Assembly: GCA_016938835.1 (NCBI GenBank) | Contig: JAFGTW010000008.1 | Location: 1-51,017, forward strand | Origin: Patescibacteria group bacterium | GTDB taxonomy: Bacteria > Patescibacteriota > Patescibacteriia > Patescibacteriales > UBA12465 | Direction of reading: 5' to 3' | DNA length: 51,017 nt | Part shown: positions 39,541-49,441 of the stretch, piece after piece | Numbering within the stretch: position 1 is the first letter of the stretch | How the letters are laid out: every line of letters starts with the position of its first letter | Notes under the pieces: model-generated | Seen by the model: the letters and a program-made list of their open reading frames with translations, nothing else | What the model was told of the DNA's origin: nothing | Databases searched by the model: none | Position numbers and translations under genes: made by a program

Positions 39541-39880
39541 AGTTAAACAAAGTTCCTTTCACTGAGTCTTAGATTATTTGTCGGCGCTAGTACGACAAAA
39601 GAATGGCAAAACAGCCAAAAGGGCAAGAAAAAAGGGCTAATCAAAAAGAAGAAAAAAGCTTAATAAAATCTAAAAAAGTAATTTTATCAAGTTTTTATCC
39701 GAAAATTAGCACAATTAATTAAAACAAACCACATCTTGCAAAGAAACGGTGAAAAGACAAAAGCTTTAAAACTAGCAAAAGCCTCAATAATCCTGGTGTT
39801 AACTAGGATTGGGGCTCAGACGACGGCCTATTACTTGCTTCTTATAGCAAAGAACTGCCCGTTCTGGGCCCCTTTTTTAA
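39541..39880 (+). ncRNA. Uncharacterised ~340-nt transcript upstream of ychF, ending in complex terminator
   Basis: Promoter at 39506-39534; hairpins TTTGTCG...CGACAAA, AATCCTggtgttaactAGGATT; terminal stem GGGGCTCAGA...TCTGGGCCCCTTTTTT. Confidence 0.55.
39603..39722 (+). CDS. Possible 39-aa basic small ORF inside the 39541-39880 transcript
   Basis: MAKQPKGQEKRANQKEEKSLIKSKKVILSSFYPKISTIN*, no SD; may be chance. Confidence 0.25.
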   Translation: MAKQPKGQEKRANQKEEKSLIKSKKVILSSFYPKISTIN

Positions 39881-39957
39881 TACTTAAATTATTTAATTGC
39901 TTTTTAAACTTATTCCTGCTAAAAATATATCGTAATAATGCTTAATCATTTTAATAT

Positions 39958-41022
39958 ATGCCCCTATCTATTGGAATTGTCGGCCTACCTAATGTAGGCA
40001 AATCAAGCCTATTTAATATTCTTACTAAAAAGAGCGTAGAAGCGGCCAATTATCCTTTTTGTACAATTGATCCTAATGTAGGGGTAGTTAAAGTTCCAGA
40101 CCAACGTTTAAATGAGTTAGCAGCAGTCTCAAAACCACTGAAACTTATTCCTACAAGTATTGAATTTGTTGATATCGCTGGTTTAGTGGCTGGGGCGAGT
40201 AAAGGCGAAGGCTTGGGCAATAAATTCCTTTCCCATATCCGAGAATGTGATGCTATTTGTGAGGTTATTCGTAATTTTCAAGATAAAAATATTATTCATG
40301 TAAACGGTGAAATTAATCCAAAGGGTGATAAAGAAACTATTAACCTTGAGTTAATATTAGCTGATTTAGCCAGTATTGAGAAAAGACTAGAAAAAACCCG
40401 GAAAGAAAGCCGGAGTGGTAATAAGGAATTAATTACCCAAACAACTATTTTAGACCGAATATTTAAGCATTTGGAGCAAGGATTAGCTATTCGATCACTT
40501 GAATTCAACGAAGAAGATCTACCCTTTATAAAAGAGCTTAATCTTTTAACCATTAAACCGATTATCTACTTGCTAAATGCCGATGATTTAGAAAATTTGC
40601 CTGATTTAGGTGAAATGGATGGCGAAGTTATTAGTGTTAATGTAAAAATTGAGGAAGAAATTGCCACTCTACCTGAGACAGAGCAAGCTGAATACATTGA
40701 AGCATTAGGATTAAAACAAAGCGGCTTAGATAAATTAATTGCCGCTTCTTACAAACTCCTTGGTCTTGATACTTTTTTTACCACTGGCCCCGATGAGACC
40801 AGGGCTTGGACAATTAAACATAATACTAAAGCACCGGATGCTGCTGGAGTGATCCACACCGACTTTATCAAAGGATTTATCCGGGCTGAAGTTATTCAAT
40901 GGGATAAATTTGTTGAGACGGGCAGCGAAGCAAAGGCGCGCGAACAAGGCTTAATTCGCACTGAAGGAAAAAATTATATTGTTCAGGATGGCGATGTCTG
41001 CAATTTTTTGGTTAATCGTTAA
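39958..41022 (+). CDS. ychF: Redox-regulated ATPase/GTPase YchF
   Basis: ORF 354 aa; GIVGLPNVGKSSLFNILT, NYPFCTIDPNVGVV, C-terminal TGS domain. Confidence 0.96.
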   Translation: MPLSIGIVGLPNVGKSSLFNILTKKSVEAANYPFCTIDPNVGVVKVPDQRLNELAAVSKPLKLIPTSIEFVDIAGLVAGASKGEGLGNKFLSHIRECDAICEVIRNFQDKNIIHVNGEINPKGDKETINLELILADLASIEKRLEKTRKESRSGNKELITQTTILDRIFKHLEQGLAIRSLEFNEEDLPFIKELNLLTIKPIIYLLNADDLENLPDLGEMDGEVISVNVKIEEEIATLPETEQAEYIEALGLKQSGLDKLIAASYKLLGLDTFFTTGPDETRAWTIKHNTKAPDAAGVIHTDFIKGFIRAEVIQWDKFVETGSEAKAREQGLIRTEGKNYIVQDGDVCNFLVNR

Positions 41023-41042
41023 AATAAAGACTCAATATAGCA

Positions 41043-41080
41043 AAAAACCCGTCACACTTTATGCGACGGGTTTTTATAAT
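41043..41080. terminator. Bidirectional terminator
   Basis: AAAAAACCCGTCacactttatGCGACGGGTTTTT. Confidence 0.85.
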
Positions 41081-41089
41081 CAAATTATT

Positions 41090-41656
41090 TTAGCGTGATA
41101 AAGGAATTATTGGCGGACGACTAGACGGAGCTGAATTAGTAAAACCATTATTAAATCCTCCCGCTAGACCAGTAGACCTTACTGGTGCTGTCCTGTTTTG
41201 ATTTCTGGCCTGACTAATAGATACCATTGGTTGCGCCGATTGCTTTAAATTAGACTTAGATAAACCACTTAATCCTGTTATATTAGAACGTGAATTTGCC
41301 TGAGCAAAACCGGGTCGACTCATTTGGATATTATCTTCTTCACGATTAACGCGAGCATGAGAAACAGGGGCGCTCTCCCCTAATCTTTTTAAAACTTTCT
41401 TAACCACCACCGTTTGATGGGCGCTTAATGGAGATTCTGCTTTGATTTTTTTTAAAGCCGTTCTTTGATAAACATGATTAAAATTACCCTTACTAATCAA
41501 ACCACGATAACGATAAACAGCTTTATTAATAGCATCTTGATTATCGGCTACGGCGCTCATGATATGATTATTTTTCACTGCAACCTTAAGCTTTTTCTTA
41601 AAACCAAGATGACTAAATTCTTTGCCGCCTGAAGGCAAAATATCTGTTGCTCCCAT
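41090..41656 (-). CDS. Hypothetical protein with disordered Ser/Asn/Arg-rich C-terminal half
   Basis: ORF 188 aa, no recognised domain. Confidence 0.6.
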   Translation of the reverse strand: MGATDILPSGGKEFSHLGFKKKLKVAVKNNHIMSAVADNQDAINKAVYRYRGLISKGNFNHVYQRTALKKIKAESPLSAHQTVVVKKVLKRLGESAPVSHARVNREEDNIQMSRPGFAQANSRSNITGLSGLSKSNLKQSAQPMVSISQARNQNRTAPVRSTGLAGGFNNGFTNSAPSSRPPIIPLSR

Positions 41657-41662
41657 ATATTT

Positions 41663-42847
41663 TTAATTAATTTTTTCTAAAACAATTAACTCACGCCAAA
41701 CTTTCTGTCCATCCCTATGATATAAAAGAGTTCCGCGTTCACTAATTTTAAGCCAAGGTAAATCAATAAATCTTTCCGGTAAAAGATTTATAATCTGCCA
41801 TTTATCTAATCGTGGTTCAATAAATTCACGGCCAAAAAATACAGGCCAGACCATCACCACCCGACCATTATCTTTTAAAATGCTATAAAAATTATCCAAA
41901 GCCTTAGAATACAATTCTGCTAATTCAACCTGAATGGTAGTAATATCATTTAAATCTCTTTGTGGTCCTAAATATGGCTCAGTTACAATAGTGTCCACAC
42001 TTTTTGGTTTAAGGAATTGAGCCAAACGAGTAGCATTTTTGATGTGAAATTTAGCTCTTGTTTCTAAGCCGTAAAGTTCACGTAGCCATTCTGCATTTAC
42101 CCGACTATCCTTAATTGCTTTCTCTGACAAATCGGTCCCCATCAAATTTGTATAACCCATGAGCATGGCTTCATTAATAACCGTGCCAGAGCCACAAAAA
42201 GGATCAAGTAAAAGACCGTCCGCTGACATTTGCCCAGCAAAATTTATCATCATTTGAGCTAATTTTGGTGGCAACATCCCTGAATGATCATCACGAATAG
42301 GACGACCAAAATCTCGACGAGATAATTCTTTATACGGTTGTATCGCTAAAGTTCGGGCAATAATTAAAGTTTTATCACGGCGAAAGAATATTAATTCAGC
42401 CCCCTTGCTTAGCAATTTATTCTGTCCTACTACTACACTAGAAAGTTCTTTTTCGCGACTAGTAACCAAACGTGAGGATATTTCAGCTGATTTTAGCTCT
42501 TTTTTAATATTTAGTCCTAATTTCTCCACTTCAAAATGACCACCAATTCCCTGGTCCGATAAGCCAAAAATTAATTTACCTTCGCCACGATTAGCCTTGA
42601 CCTGAATTAATTCCGCGCATTTCTTAGCTAAAGTCGGAATAGGCATATTTACTGGCACCTCCATTTCAATTTCAGCAATTTTAAGAGTTCCACCAAGACT
42701 ACTAATAAGATTTTCAGCATTAATTTCCGTATTTTTTTTCACTAAAATACGATCATTTGACCAAGAGACTTCATTATCACCTAAAACGGCCAATAATTCT
42801 GCCACTGACCAGCTTGAATGCGTTCCTAATATAAAAGCATAATTCAT
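41663..42847 (-). CDS. Trm11/TrmG10-like SAM-dependent RNA methyltransferase
   Basis: ORF 394 aa; LLLDPFCGSGTVINEAML, TEPYLGP motif IV. Confidence 0.8.
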   Translation of the reverse strand: MNYAFILGTHSSWSVAELLAVLGDNEVSWSNDRILVKKNTEINAENLISSLGGTLKIAEIEMEVPVNMPIPTLAKKCAELIQVKANRGEGKLIFGLSDQGIGGHFEVEKLGLNIKKELKSAEISSRLVTSREKELSSVVVGQNKLLSKGAELIFFRRDKTLIIARTLAIQPYKELSRRDFGRPIRDDHSGMLPPKLAQMMINFAGQMSADGLLLDPFCGSGTVINEAMLMGYTNLMGTDLSEKAIKDSRVNAEWLRELYGLETRAKFHIKNATRLAQFLKPKSVDTIVTEPYLGPQRDLNDITTIQVELAELYSKALDNFYSILKDNGRVVMVWPVFFGREFIEPRLDKWQIINLLPERFIDLPWLKISERGTLLYHRDGQKVWRELIVLEKIN

Positions 42848-42997
42848 ATAACTATATAATGCCCTAACTCTTGCTTTTTTTCAAGCTTCATGATAAATTA
42901 AAGGCACAAAAAAATATAATACATATCTTTCCCATATTCTAATTTTTATTAGAATAATTCCGTTATAATAAATGGCGGAATTAAAGGTATTCCAAGA

Positions 42998-43029
42998 AAC
43001 CCAAAATCTTTGAATACTTGGGTTTTTGT
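42998..43029 (+). terminator. Leader attenuator-like hairpin upstream of rpsF
   Basis: AAACCCAAaatctttgaatacTTGGGTTTTTG between a TATAAT-containing dyad and rpsF. Confidence 0.55.
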
Positions 43030-43096
43030 TTAATAATCAAGGTAATAAAAATGTTATTTTTTTCTTAATTCATTTTTATCTCCCTTATGCTACATT

Positions 43097-43603
43097 ATGT
43101 CTAAAAGTAAACCATCCGGATTAAGCCGCTATGAGATGCTTTTCATCGTTCCTAATAATTACACGGAAGATGAAGCTAAAAGCATCGTAGAAAAAGTTGA
43201 GAGTATCATTATTGAAAACGGAGCTAATATCGTTTTTCATGAATTCTGGGGAAAAAAGAAATTAGCTTACGTTATCAAACAAAATCACTATGGTTATTAC
43301 AGTCTTTGTGAATTTGATATTGAACGCAACGCTTTAACTAAAATTGATCGTGTTTTACGTCTTTCTAACGAAGTTTTACGTCATCAAATTATTAGCATCC
43401 CTGTTGTTAGCGACGAAGAGCGTTTAACCATCAAAGAAAAACAAACTCAAGCTTCAAAGAAAGAAGAAAAAGAAAAACCAAACAACAAAGAAAAAATTTC
43501 TAAAGTAGCAGAAAGAAAAGAAAAAAAAGATGCCGGTAAGGCAGAATTAAAAGACCTAGATCAGAAGTTAGAGGGCATTATTAGTGCAAAAGACCTCTTA
43601 TAA
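43097..43603 (+). CDS. rpsF: 30S ribosomal protein S6
   Basis: ORF 168 aa; YEMLFIVPNNYTEDEA, GKKKLAYVIKQNHYGYY; long charged C-terminal tail. Confidence 0.94.
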   Translation: MSKSKPSGLSRYEMLFIVPNNYTEDEAKSIVEKVESIIIENGANIVFHEFWGKKKLAYVIKQNHYGYYSLCEFDIERNALTKIDRVLRLSNEVLRHQIISIPVVSDEERLTIKEKQTQASKKEEKEKPNNKEKISKVAERKEKKDAGKAELKDLDQKLEGIISAKDLL

Positions 43604-43654
43604 ACTAATTTTCTTAATTTTATAAGCGCGTTTATAAAGTTAAGTTCTAAATTT

Positions 43655-44107
43655 ATGAACTTAAACAAAGCCATGATTATCGGCAACTTAACCCGCGACC
43701 CTGAAATGAGAACTACACCATCTGGTCAAAACGTTACTTCTTTTAGCGTTGCGACAAGTTTTTCTTGGACAGATAGCGCTGGACAACAACAGAAAAAAAC
43801 TGAGTTTCATAATATTATTGCTTGGAGAAAACTAGCAGAAATTTGTGCTCAATATCTTAAAAAGGGTTCGAAAGTTTATGCTGAAGGTCGCCTCCAAACA
43901 ACTGATTGGACTGGACAAGATGGTGTAAAAAAATATCGCACCGAAATTGTTTTGGAAAATATGATTATGTTGGATAAGGCAGGAAATACTTCTGGTGATA
44001 ACAATTTTACTCCTAGAACTCCAGCCAACAATCAGATTAACGAGGAATTACCAATAATCAACGCTGATGAAGAAGAAGAAATTCGCGTTGAAAATATTCC
44101 TTTCTAA
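43655..44107 (+). CDS. ssb: Single-stranded DNA-binding protein
   Basis: ORF 150 aa; MNLNKAMIIGNLTRDPEMR; acidic C-terminal tip ending IPF. Confidence 0.95.
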   Translation: MNLNKAMIIGNLTRDPEMRTTPSGQNVTSFSVATSFSWTDSAGQQQKKTEFHNIIAWRKLAEICAQYLKKGSKVYAEGRLQTTDWTGQDGVKKYRTEIVLENMIMLDKAGNTSGDNNFTPRTPANNQINEELPIINADEEEEIRVENIPF

Positions 44108-44133
44108 AAAATAAAGATTAATATAAATCTCAT

Positions 44134-44346
44134 ATGAGTAACAAAAAACCAAAAGAATGCTTCTATTGTGTAAATCAACTTGACGTTGATTACAAAGACG
44201 TTCGCACTCTACGTCGCTTTATCAATTTTTATATGAAAATTCTCCCAGGTGATCGCACCGGAGTTTGCGCCTGGCATCAACGTAAATTAACTCAAGCTGT
44301 TAAACGGGCTAGAGTTATGTCACTGCTGGCACCAACTCATAAATAA
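44134..44346 (+). CDS. rpsR: 30S ribosomal protein S18
   Basis: ORF 70 aa; DYKDVRTLRRFI, CAWHQRKLTQAVKRAR. Confidence 0.94.
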   Translation: MSNKKPKECFYCVNQLDVDYKDVRTLRRFINFYMKILPGDRTGVCAWHQRKLTQAVKRARVMSLLAPTHK

Positions 44347-44371
44347 ATTGATAAACTAAGCCGAAGAAAAT

Positions 44372-44932
44372 ATGTTAAATTTTAATGAAATTAAAACCGG
44401 CCGAATTATCCTTTTAAATAACGAGCCGTATATCATTGTAAAAGCTGATCATCATCAGATGGGTCGCGGTGGAGCTGTTTTGAAAGTTAAATGTCGTAAT
44501 TTAATTACCAATAATATTCTAGAAAGAACCTTTCAGGGCGCTGAAAAAGCAGATGAAGCCGAAACTCAAAATAAAAAAGCTGACTTTATGTATAAAGATA
44601 AAGACGAAGCTTATTTTATGGATAATGAAAGCTTTGAACAGTTTAGCTTATCAATTGAAGACATTGGTAATAAAATTGAATTCTTAAAAGAAGGTACAAC
44701 AGTTAATGTTTTCTATTTTAACGGTGCCCCCGTTGCCATTGACTTACCAATTAAGATGGAATTTCAAGTTATCTCTGCTCCGCCCGGGGTTAAAGGTAAT
44801 TCCGCTGGCAACGTTAACAAACAAGTAGAGATTGAAACTGGTGCCAAAATTAATGTCCCAATGTTTATTGAAGAAGGCGATATTATTCGCATTAACACTG
44901 AAACTGGTGAATATGTTGAAAGGGCCAACTAA
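44372..44932 (+). CDS. efp: Elongation factor P
   Basis: ORF 186 aa; KTGRIILLNNEPYIIVKADHHQMGRGGAVLKVKCRNL, INTETGEYVERAN. Confidence 0.95.
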   Translation: MLNFNEIKTGRIILLNNEPYIIVKADHHQMGRGGAVLKVKCRNLITNNILERTFQGAEKADEAETQNKKADFMYKDKDEAYFMDNESFEQFSLSIEDIGNKIEFLKEGTTVNVFYFNGAPVAIDLPIKMEFQVISAPPGVKGNSAGNVNKQVEIETGAKINVPMFIEEGDIIRINTETGEYVERAN

Positions 44933-45031
44933 TTTCTTACGTATACTTATCAAAACCGTCTCTATTTAAGAGGCGGTTTTGTGTATTTAAAGCAATCGAC
45001 AGGCCTAATATTCGTGCTATAATCAATTTAT

Positions 45032-46402
45032 ATGAGTATTTTAGTAATTATCGCTTTGATTTTATTTTTATTCATTGCCATTCTGCGTTTAGACTGGGCT
45101 CTTTTTATTTTACTGGCAACTCTACCAAGCTATTTAATTCGTTTCAACCTAGGACCAATCCCCACCACCTTCCTTGAACTCACACTTCTTATTACATTTG
45201 CTGTTTGGTTTTTTAAAGATAAACCTTGGCAGAAATATAAAAGAAAAGATTGGAAGAATACAAAGCAGCCCTATCCCTATTATTTGGAAATTGCTGGAAT
45301 ATTAATCGCTGCTTGGTTTGGCTTGTTTATTGCTAGTTTTGATAATGGCGCCTTAGGCATATTCAAAGCCTATTTTTTAGAACCAATCATGCTTTATCTA
45401 GTAATAATTAATCGTGGACAAAGATCGGAAAGAAAATTTATTTGGCCATTGGCTATATCAGCTGTAAGTATTAGTCTAATCGCCATCTTTCAGCAAATTA
45501 CTGGTCTCTTTATTTTCAATGACTTCTGGGCTTTAATTTCACAACGTCGCGTTACTTCTGTTTTTGCCTACCCTAACGCCGTTGGTTTATACTTAGCGCC
45601 AATTATCTTTTTGTCCTTTGGACTGCTTTCTTCCTACGCCAGAAAGACTAAACTATTAACTGCTTTAAAAAAGTTATTCTTAATTCTGAGCATAGCATTG
45701 TCTTTAGCGGCTATTGTTTTTGCTCGTTCCGAGGGTGCTTTAATAGCCATTATTGGTTCAAGTTTTATCATTGCTATTTTAGCCAACAAACATAGTCGCC
45801 GTATTGCTCTAAGTCTAATGATTATTGCTATAATTGGTTTTAGTTTATATAACCCAGCGAGAAAATACCTAGAAAAGAAGGTAACTCTAATGGATTTAAG
45901 TGGGCAAATTAGACAACAACAGTGGTTTGAAACTATGGACATGCTCAATCAAGGCAAAATGCTGAGTGGGGCGGGATTAAATAAATACCAAACAGCCGTC
46001 GCCCCCTATCATCAAGAAGGAATATTTGTAAAAAATGATGATCCTGAATTTCAGCGTCATGTTGTTTGGGATGCTGAATATCGTGCTTCTGTTTGGCAGC
46101 CGGTAGAAATTTATTTATACCCTCATAATATTTTTTTAAACTTCTGGACGGAAATTACCTTATTTGGTGCCATTCTTTTTATGTGGCTCATTGGCCGCTA
46201 TTACTACGACGCCCTCGTATTACTAAAAAGTTTAGGCAGAGAAAAAAGAAATTTGGTCCTCGGACTTATCGGAGCTATAAGCACCATCTTTATTCACGGT
46301 CTCGTTGACGTTCCTTATTTTAAAAATGATTTGGCCATTATTTTCTGGCTAATAATTGCTATTCTAGGATTAATTAAAATAAAAAATAAAAAAACTGTAT
46401 GA
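45032..46402 (+). CDS. O-antigen ligase/polymerase-like membrane protein
   Basis: ORF 456 aa, about 10-12 TM; periplasmic loop with PHNIFLNFWTEITLFG. Confidence 0.8.
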   Translation: MSILVIIALILFLFIAILRLDWALFILLATLPSYLIRFNLGPIPTTFLELTLLITFAVWFFKDKPWQKYKRKDWKNTKQPYPYYLEIAGILIAAWFGLFIASFDNGALGIFKAYFLEPIMLYLVIINRGQRSERKFIWPLAISAVSISLIAIFQQITGLFIFNDFWALISQRRVTSVFAYPNAVGLYLAPIIFLSFGLLSSYARKTKLLTALKKLFLILSIALSLAAIVFARSEGALIAIIGSSFIIAILANKHSRRIALSLMIIAIIGFSLYNPARKYLEKKVTLMDLSGQIRQQQWFETMDMLNQGKMLSGAGLNKYQTAVAPYHQEGIFVKNDDPEFQRHVVWDAEYRASVWQPVEIYLYPHNIFLNFWTEITLFGAILFMWLIGRYYYDALVLLKSLGREKRNLVLGLIGAISTIFIHGLVDVPYFKNDLAIIFWLIIAILGLIKIKNKKTV

Positions 46403-47109
46403 TATATTTAACAAAATTCTTAGCTCAAGCTGGTATTGCCAGTCGTCGTAAGGCCGAAGATTTGATTAGAGCTGGTCGCGTAAAAATTAACGGCGAAAGA
46501 GCAGAATTAGGCGTTATGGTTGAAGGCGATGAAAATATTACAGTTAGTGGCAAGGCAGTAAATAATGCTATGGCTCAAGCTCGTGTTATTATCGCCTTTA
46601 ATAAGCCTATTGGTTATACCTGTACCAATAGAAGTTTTCTTAATGAAGATAATATCTTTAGCCTACTCCCTGATCAGTATCGTAATTTAATCATTGCTGG
46701 CCGTCTTGATAAAGATAGCCGCGGCTTAATTCTCTTAACCAATGATGGTAATTTAGCTAATCAAATCACTCATCCCCGTTTTGGACATGATAAGAAATAT
46801 TTAGTGCGTTTTGCCGGCGAAGATAGAATGGAATTAACTGAAAGAAAATTATATGCTCGCGCCAAAGACGGAATTCGTAGTGAAGATGGCGATATCTTAA
46901 CTGCCAAAAGTATTAGACGCGAAGGTGATCGCTGGGCAGTGACTTTAAGTGAAGGTAAAAAAAGACATATCCGTCGTCTTTTTGCTGGCATGGGTTTAAA
47001 AGTAATTGATTTACAAAGAGTTAGTATCAGTGAACTTGGCCTAGGTGGTTTACCTCAGGGAAGCTACAAAATTTTATCGGATAAAGATGTAAAAAAATTA
47101 ATTAAATAA
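46399..47109 (+). CDS. RsuA/RluB/RluF-family pseudouridine synthase
   Basis: ORF 236 aa; N-terminal S4, AGRLDKDSRGLILLTNDG. Confidence 0.9.
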   Translation: MIYLTKFLAQAGIASRRKAEDLIRAGRVKINGERAELGVMVEGDENITVSGKAVNNAMAQARVIIAFNKPIGYTCTNRSFLNEDNIFSLLPDQYRNLIIAGRLDKDSRGLILLTNDGNLANQITHPRFGHDKKYLVRFAGEDRMELTERKLYARAKDGIRSEDGDILTAKSIRREGDRWAVTLSEGKKRHIRRLFAGMGLKVIDLQRVSISELGLGGLPQGSYKILSDKDVKKLIK

Positions 47110-47114
47110 CACCT

Positions 47115-47202
47115 GGAGAGGTGGCTGAGCTGGTTGAAGGCACCGCTCTCGAAAAGCGGCAAGGGTGAAAGCCCTTCGGGAGTTCGAATCTCCCCCTCTC
47201 CG
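47115..47202 (+). tRNA. tRNA-Ser(CGA)
   Basis: GGAGAGG/CCTCTCC, CCGCT-CTCGAAA-AGCGG, long variable arm. Confidence 0.94.
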
Positions 47203-47310
47203 CGAATGAGAAAAGGCGCCATTAGGCGTCTTTTTAAATAAACATAAACATACCCAGTTCAACAGTCTAGACTTAAGTGATATACTAATAAATAATAATA
47301 CTAATAATAT

Positions 47311-48120
47311 ATGACAACAAGAAAGAAAATTGGTTTAGCTCTTGGTTCTGGTGGCGTCCGTGGACTAGCTCATATTGGAGTTCTTAAAGTTTTAGTAGAA
47401 AATAATATTCCCATTGATTATATTGCCGGTTCTAGTGTTGGCGCTTGGGTTGGCGCTCACTATGCTCTTTTTCAAGATATGGATATCTTAAAAGAGTTTA
47501 CCGTTGGCAAAAGACATGAGAAATTATTTAGTTTTTTAGATGCCTCATTTTCTGGAGGCTTGGTAAAAGGTAAAAAGTTAGAAAAATTATTAAACACCTG
47601 GCTTAATAATGCTGATTTTAAAGATTTAAACATTCCTCTCAGTATTGTAGCGACCGATTTAATAAAGGCTGAACCTTATATTTTCAATTCTGGTTCGCTT
47701 GCCTTTGCTGCTCGCGCCAGCATGGCTATTCCAGGGTTTTTTAAACCAATAACTTGGGAAGATAAAGTTTTAGTTGATGGCGGACTAACTAATCCTGTGC
47801 CAGACAATGTTGTTAGCGACATGGGGGCTGACATTGTAATCGCTGTAAATCTTAACAACTTTCAAACTCCAATTCAATTTAAAAGAAAGGAGCCAAGTGT
47901 TAAAGAAGTAACCTTCAGAACGAATGAGGTGATTCAGTGTTACTTAGCCAAATATTCACTTAAATCGGCCAACATTATTATCCAGCCACCTTTAAGAAAA
48001 CACTCCAGTTGGAAAAGATACTTTATAAATGATGAAGGTGACGACCTTGTTAAAATTGGGGAAGAAGCAATGAAAGCTGCCCTGCCTGAATTATTAAAAA
48101 TAATGAATAAAAATGGATAA
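47311..48120 (+). CDS. Patatin-like phospholipase
   Basis: ORF 269 aa; GSGGVRGLAHIGVL, GSSVGAW, VDGGLTNPVP. Confidence 0.92.
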   Translation: MTTRKKIGLALGSGGVRGLAHIGVLKVLVENNIPIDYIAGSSVGAWVGAHYALFQDMDILKEFTVGKRHEKLFSFLDASFSGGLVKGKKLEKLLNTWLNNADFKDLNIPLSIVATDLIKAEPYIFNSGSLAFAARASMAIPGFFKPITWEDKVLVDGGLTNPVPDNVVSDMGADIVIAVNLNNFQTPIQFKRKEPSVKEVTFRTNEVIQCYLAKYSLKSANIIIQPPLRKHSSWKRYFINDEGDDLVKIGEEAMKAALPELLKIMNKNG

Positions 48121-48571
48121 AAAAATGGATAAAAAAATAGAAAAAATCTTAAATATAAAGACTGACAAGCTAGACAAAAGATTGATGAGAAAAATCAGAT
48201 TTTTAATTGTGTTTTTAGTATTAATGAGCGGAGCTTTGATATATGAGATAGCTCTTAGTGAAATCAGTTATCTATTTATTTTAGTCGGTCTTATTATCGG
48301 TATAAGTACAGGAATTGTTGTCGGTCGCATGTTTAACATTGAATGGCACGAAGAAAAAGAACAAGTAATTGCTCGTCTAGATATAATTGGCATTATTATT
48401 CTAGTTATTTACATAGCAGTGTCCATTGCTCGTCATTGGATATTTGCTCATTGGTTTGCGGGTCTAAAATTAACCGCTTTTACCTTTAGCTTCGCCGAGG
48501 GTGTTATGATAGGACGTATTATTAGCTTTCAATTCAACATTAAAAAAGTACTAAAGAGAGAGTGCTCTTGA
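48113..48571 (+). CDS. Small membrane protein of unknown function
   Basis: ORF 152 aa, about 4 TM, overlaps patatin gene by 8 nt. Confidence 0.7.
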   Translation: MDKKMDKKIEKILNIKTDKLDKRLMRKIRFLIVFLVLMSGALIYEIALSEISYLFILVGLIIGISTGIVVGRMFNIEWHEEKEQVIARLDIIGIIILVIYIAVSIARHWIFAHWFAGLKLTAFTFSFAEGVMIGRIISFQFNIKKVLKRECS

Positions 48572-49374
48572 AAAGTATTTTAAATAAATTTATGTCAAAA
48601 AAAATTACTTTAATTACTGGAGCCTCTTCGGGAATCGGACTAGAATTAGCTTGGGTGTGTGCTCGTAATAATCACGACCTACTCTTAATCGCTCGTCATG
48701 AAGACAAATTACAAGAATTAACCAAAGCTATCAAAGAAAAGTATTCAGTGTCGGTAGATTATTTGCCTTATGATTTAAGTGAAATAAAATCAGCTCAAGA
48801 AATATATAATCACTGTCAAGCAAAAGATTTATTTATTGATGTCTTAATTAATAATGCCGGTTTTGGTGATTGGCGCAAATTTATTGACAGTGACATTAAA
48901 AGACAACTAGATATGATTAATGTAAATATATCTACTCTGGTTTATTTAAGCCATCTTTTTATAAAAGACATGAAAAATAATGGTGGTGGCAAAATAATGA
49001 ATATCGCTTCAGCTGCCGCTTTCCAACCAGGTCCACTAATGAGCGTCTATTACGCTACTAAGGCTTTTGTGCTGCATTTTAGTGAAGCCATAGCCAATGA
49101 ATTAAAAGAAAATAATATAACGGTTACAGCTATTTGTCCGGGACCAACAGCCAGCAATTTTAAAAAGAATGCTAATATTGGTAATAGTCGCCTTATGAAG
49201 AAAAGAAATTTACCCAGCTCAAAAAATGTAGCTGAATTTTCTTATAGAGCCATGAAAAAGGGCAAGGTGGTGGCCATACATGGATTGATTAATATAATCA
49301 TGACAAAATTAGTCAATATTATCCCCCGCTCAATTGTGGTAAAAATGGTGCGGAAAATACAAGAAGAATTTTAG
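48562..49374 (+). CDS. Short-chain dehydrogenase/reductase
   Basis: ORF 270 aa; ITGASSGIGLELA, NNAGFG, YYATKAFV; likely start MSKKITLITGASSG. Confidence 0.92.
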   Translation: MLLKSILNKFMSKKITLITGASSGIGLELAWVCARNNHDLLLIARHEDKLQELTKAIKEKYSVSVDYLPYDLSEIKSAQEIYNHCQAKDLFIDVLINNAGFGDWRKFIDSDIKRQLDMINVNISTLVYLSHLFIKDMKNNGGGKIMNIASAAAFQPGPLMSVYYATKAFVLHFSEAIANELKENNITVTAICPGPTASNFKKNANIGNSRLMKKRNLPSSKNVAEFSYRAMKKGKVVAIHGLINIIMTKLVNIIPRSIVVKMVRKIQEEF

Positions 49375-49441
49375 AAAAAAATATTCAAAAAAATCCTCCA
49401 TCATCTGGAGGATTTCTATTTAAGCTTTAACAATTTTTTTC

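Noticed and set aside
39541-39880. tmRNA or RNase P RNA
   Set aside because: No tRNA-like ends or tag ORF for tmRNA, and no GAAAGTCC / ACAGAA core for RNase P
39736-39945. 69-aa ORF MQRNGEKTKALK...
   Set aside because: Spans the terminator and structured RNA upstream of ychF; no protein-like features
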